Below the pieces are notes generated by a model, which saw only the letters and a program-made list of their open reading frames with translations, had not been told where the DNA came from and did no database searches. From the NCBI GenBank assembly GCA_017549665.1, contig JAFYUD010000257.1, positions 1 through 8,806 on the forward strand: DNA of 8,806 nt, given 5' to 3'. Positions within the stretch are counted from its first letter, which is position 1. The number at the start of each line of letters is the position of its first letter. The translations under genes and the position numbers were made by a program. Shown here in pieces: positions 6,507 to 8,806 of this stretch. The stretch comes from Clostridia bacterium. Its GTDB lineage: Bacteria; Bacillota_A; Clostridia; Oscillospirales; Acutalibacteraceae.

Positions 6507-7746
6507 CGCATATACCTCCGAGCTTAGTTAAATCTTCAAAGAAAAGGGGATAGGACTTGCTTACGGTCTGCGCATTTTCAACCGTTACAACACTGTGTGA
6601 AGCAAGCATTGCTGCAGCCATTACAAGTCTGTGGTCATTATAAGCATTTATTGTGAATCTGTCATTGAGCTTTTTACCGCCTTTTATGACAAGACCGCCG
6701 TGATTTTCCGTAACGTCACCGCCTGCAAGTCGGATAATTTCGGAAACCGTAGCAAGACGGTCACTTTCTTTTATTCTTAATCTTTCTGCATTGTAAATAG
6801 TTGTTGTGCCTTGGGCAAAAACAGCAAGTGTTGCAATTACGGGCACAAGGTCAGGAATGTTCCTTACATCAATATCAAGACCGTGTAACTGATTTTTGGA
6901 AACAATAAGTGAAGAATCATTCCTTGTTACATCAGCGCCCATCATTTTTACAATGTCTGCAATTGCTTTGTCACCCTGAATTGAATCAGCAAATAATCCG
7001 TTTACGGTTATATCTGAAACTGCGCCGAATGCTGCAAAGAATGCACCGTTTGACCAGTCTCCGTCGATAACGATTTCTTCGGGTGAAATGTATTTCTGAT
7101 TACCCTTTACAAAATATGAATCACCGTTTTCACAAACTTCAATTCCGAATTTTTTAAGTGTTGAAATTGTCATGTTTATATACGGCCTTGATTCAACAGG
7201 TGGAATGAGTCTTATTTCACTGTCACCGTCAAGAAGAGGTAATGCAAAAAGAAGACCTGTTACAAACTGTGAGCTGACATTTCCGGGAAGAGTAAATACT
7301 CCGCTTTCAAGCTGACCGCTGATTCTTATGGGGAATTCCCCGTCATCGGAAACATTTACGCCATGCTCACTCAGAGCCTTGAGCAGCGGAGTCTGAGGTC
7401 TTTCGGGAAGTCTGCCCGAGCCTGTGAATACCGAATCAATGCCCAGTGCTGCAGCAACGGGAATCATGAATCTTATTGTAGAGCCGCTTTCATGACAGTT
7501 GAATGTTGCTTTGTCAGTTTTACTGACAGGTGTGACAATAAGATTTGTGCCGTCTTCATCAATAACTGCACCTGCTGATTTCAGACAGTCTGATGTTGCT
7601 CTGATATCGTCAGAAGTGGAGTTGAGCATAAGCTTTGTTTTTTTGTCTGAAAGTGCTGCCGCAATGAGAGTCCTGTGTGCATCTGATTTTGATGCAATTG
7701 CGTCAACAGTACCTTTCATGTTTTTTAAATCAAGTCTGACGACCAT
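6487..7746 (-). CDS. aroA: 3-phosphoshikimate 1-carboxyvinyltransferase (EPSP synthase)
   Basis: This enzyme performs step 6, transferring the enolpyruvyl group of PEP to shikimate 3-phosphate. The 419 residues form the two-domain inside-out barrel. Active-site residues are K20, S21 and R25 (ASKSDAHR), R117 in RLPERPQTPLL, SSQF (158-161), R187 (ESRPYI), D299 (NIPDLVP), E327 in RLRIKESDR (322-330), NDHR (370-373) and K397 (SKSYP). The loop that reads GNAGTAMRP in E. coli reads HESGSTIRF here (85-93). The glycine and arginine are kept, but the Asn, Thr and Pro positions are Glu, Ser and Phe. This places it outside the classical class I type and may affect PEP/glyphosate binding; I believe related loops occur in other Clostridia. 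The start lies one base after the aroB stop (TGATATG). Its ribosome binding site is modest (AGGT at 7754-7757), suggesting dependence on coupling to aroB. Confidence 0.96.
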   Translation of the reverse strand: MVVRLDLKNMKGTVDAIASKSDAHRTLIAAALSDKKTKLMLNSTSDDIRATSDCLKSAGAVIDEDGTNLIVTPVSKTDKATFNCHESGSTIRFMIPVAAALGIDSVFTGSGRLPERPQTPLLKALSEHGVNVSDDGEFPIRISGQLESGVFTLPGNVSSQFVTGLLFALPLLDGDSEIRLIPPVESRPYINMTISTLKKFGIEVCENGDSYFVKGNQKYISPEEIVIDGDWSNGAFFAAFGAVSDITVNGLFADSIQGDKAIADIVKMMGADVTRNDSSLIVSKNQLHGLDIDVRNIPDLVPVIATLAVFAQGTTTIYNAERLRIKESDRLATVSEIIRLAGGDVTENHGGLVIKGGKKLNDRFTINAYNDHRLVMAAAMLASHSVVTVENAQTVSKSYPLFFEDLTKLGGICDVINDR

Positions 7747-7747
7747 A

Positions 7748-8800
7748 TCAGAGACCTGCCTTTATGAAGTCAAGAGTTTCACTTACGGGGATTTTTTTTC
7801 CCACGCATTTACCCATTTTTTCAGGGACAATAAGAGTGATTGAACCGCCTGCACGTTTTTTGTCTGAGCAAGCCACATCAAAAAGCTTTTCAGGTGAATA
7901 TTCACATGAAACGGGAAGATGATTCTTTACAAGAACGTTCTTTATTGTGTCTGTCAGGTCAACGTTGCTCATTCCGGTATTGAAAGCACCCTTTGCAGCA
8001 ATTATCATGCCTATTGCAACTGCGCTCCCGTGTGATATTCCAAAGTTGCTGTTGATTTCAATTGCGTGACCGATGGTATGACCGAAATTAAGGATTCCTC
8101 TTATGCCTGTATCTTTTTCATCAAGACAGACAATATCACGCTTAAGCTCAACGCAACGGGTGATTACGTATTCAATATTTTCTTTTATGTCATTGTTTTT
8201 AAGGAATGAGAAAAACTCCTCGTCAAGAATAATACCGTATTTGATAACCTCTGCACAGCCGTCAGCGAAAATTTCGTCAGGTAATGTGTCAAGAGTTGAG
8301 TAGTCACAGATAACCATGTCGGGCTGATAGAAAGCGCCCACAAGATTTTTTCCCTGAGGAAGATTTACTGCAGTTTTGCCGCCTACGGATGAATCCACGG
8401 CAGAAAGGAGTGTTGTGGGCATCTGTACAAACTTGATTCCACGAAGGAATGTTGCAGCTGCAAAACCGCCCATGTCACCGGGGATGCCGCCTCCGAGAGA
8501 AATAATCATATCTGATCTTGTGATCTGATTTTCTGCAAGGAATGAGAGTATGTCTGTATATGTTGCAACTGATTTTGAGTCTTCACCGTGAGGAAAAACA
8601 AGCTTTACTGTTCTGAAGCCTGCCTCTTCAAGTGATGCGATAACCCTGTCAGCATAAAGTCTGTTTACGTTGTCGTCAGTAATGATTGCAGCAGAGCATA
8701 CTCCAAGCTCGTTTTTTATCATTTCGCCGCATCTGTTGATAAGACCGCTGCCGATGTAAATATTATAATTTTTTGATGCGTTTACTGTTACGGTATTCAT
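7748..8800 (-). CDS. aroB: 3-dehydroquinate synthase
   Basis: This enzyme performs step 2, the NAD- and metal-dependent cyclisation of DAHP to 3-dehydroquinate in the cytoplasm. The 350 residues are full length. Signatures are DDNV (42-45), HGEDSKS (71-77), SLGGGIPGDMGGFAAATFLRG (101-121), PTTLLSAVDSSVGGKTAVN (128-146) and GKNLVGAFYQP (150-160). Metal ligands are E184 (GCAEVIKYG), H241 (NFGHTIGHAIE) and H257 (SHGSAVAIGM). A Pro at 107 in GGGIPGD, where Val, Ile or Thr is usual, is a minor oddity. The N-terminus MNTVTVNASKNYNIYIGSGL fits the family, so the ATG at 8800 is credible. Only six bases remain upstream, so its ribosome binding site and the operon promoter cannot be seen. It is the first visible gene of the operon and may follow others beyond the window. 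Confidence 0.96.
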   Translation of the reverse strand: MNTVTVNASKNYNIYIGSGLINRCGEMIKNELGVCSAAIITDDNVNRLYADRVIASLEEAGFRTVKLVFPHGEDSKSVATYTDILSFLAENQITRSDMIISLGGGIPGDMGGFAAATFLRGIKFVQMPTTLLSAVDSSVGGKTAVNLPQGKNLVGAFYQPDMVICDYSTLDTLPDEIFADGCAEVIKYGIILDEEFFSFLKNNDIKENIEYVITRCVELKRDIVCLDEKDTGIRGILNFGHTIGHAIEINSNFGISHGSAVAIGMIIAAKGAFNTGMSNVDLTDTIKNVLVKNHLPVSCEYSPEKLFDVACSDKKRAGGSITLIVPEKMGKCVGKKIPVSETLDFIKAGL

Positions 8801-8806
8801 TGTTTC

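Larger units (their letters stand above)
2594..8806 (-). other. Aromatic amino acid (shikimate) biosynthesis operon
   Basis: Six minus-strand genes run aroB, aroA, aroC, pheA, aroE/aroK, aroQ. Junctions are: 1-base gap, 20-base overlap, 1-base overlap (TAATG), 15-base gap and 4-base overlap (ATGA). No promoter or terminator-like sequence was seen between them, so a single transcript ending at 2594-2618 is expected. Steps 2, 6, 7, then chorismate mutase/prephenate dehydratase, 4+5 and 3 are encoded. Step 1 (DAHP synthase) and the tyrosine branch are absent from the window. Regulation cannot be judged because the 5' end lies beyond the right edge. Confidence 0.85.

Noticed and set aside
7499..7843. 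Plus-strand open frame of 114 codons over the aroA/aroB junction
   Set aside because: It is antisense to well-supported aroA and aroB coding sequence, and its translation has no recognisable features.

Overview
The window looks like a chromosomal segment of a Gram-positive anaerobe of the Clostridia. A Ruminococcus-like member of the Oscillospiraceae is my best guess. That rests on moderate GC by eye, compact overlapping genes with strong Shine-Dalgarno sites, a shikimate dehydrogenase-shikimate kinase fusion, a type II dehydroquinase in the cluster, and a chorismate mutase-prephenate dehydratase fusion with an ACT domain. The taxonomy is inference.

Left part (1-2581): a probably secreted PHP-family metallo-phosphoesterase (+) enters from the left edge with its signal peptide cut off by the window start. 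It converges, with a 4-base gap, on a small two-helix membrane protein gene (-). That small gene diverges from a sugar-phosphate isomerase/epimerase-like TIM-barrel gene (+). The divergent pair appears to share one very short promoter region in which a palindromic ATTATAAT gives a -10 box on each strand, each with a plausible -35 box 17 bases away. A bidirectional stem-loop terminator at 2594-2618 separates the TIM-barrel gene from the converging aro operon.

Right part (2624-8806): one tightly packed minus-strand operon, in transcription order aroB, aroA, aroC, pheA, aroE-aroK fusion, aroQ. It covers steps 2 to 7 of the shikimate pathway (DAHP to chorismate) and adds chorismate mutase and prephenate dehydratase, leading to phenylpyruvate. 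Junctions are overlaps or gaps of 15 bases or less, so translational coupling is likely. DAHP synthase and prephenate dehydrogenase are not in the window and could lie upstream, beyond 8806. The operon promoter and any leader regulation also lie beyond 8806.

The most notable observation is that aroQ, the only 3-dehydroquinate dehydratase gene here, carries one in-frame TAA at codon 59 while the rest of its 141-residue frame and its catalytic residues are intact. It is a very recent nonsense allele, a sequence error, or, less likely, read-through. I see no RNA genes, mobile elements, CRISPR arrays or large repeats. No stretch over 300 bases lacks a gene, and I found no clearly novel multi-gene system.
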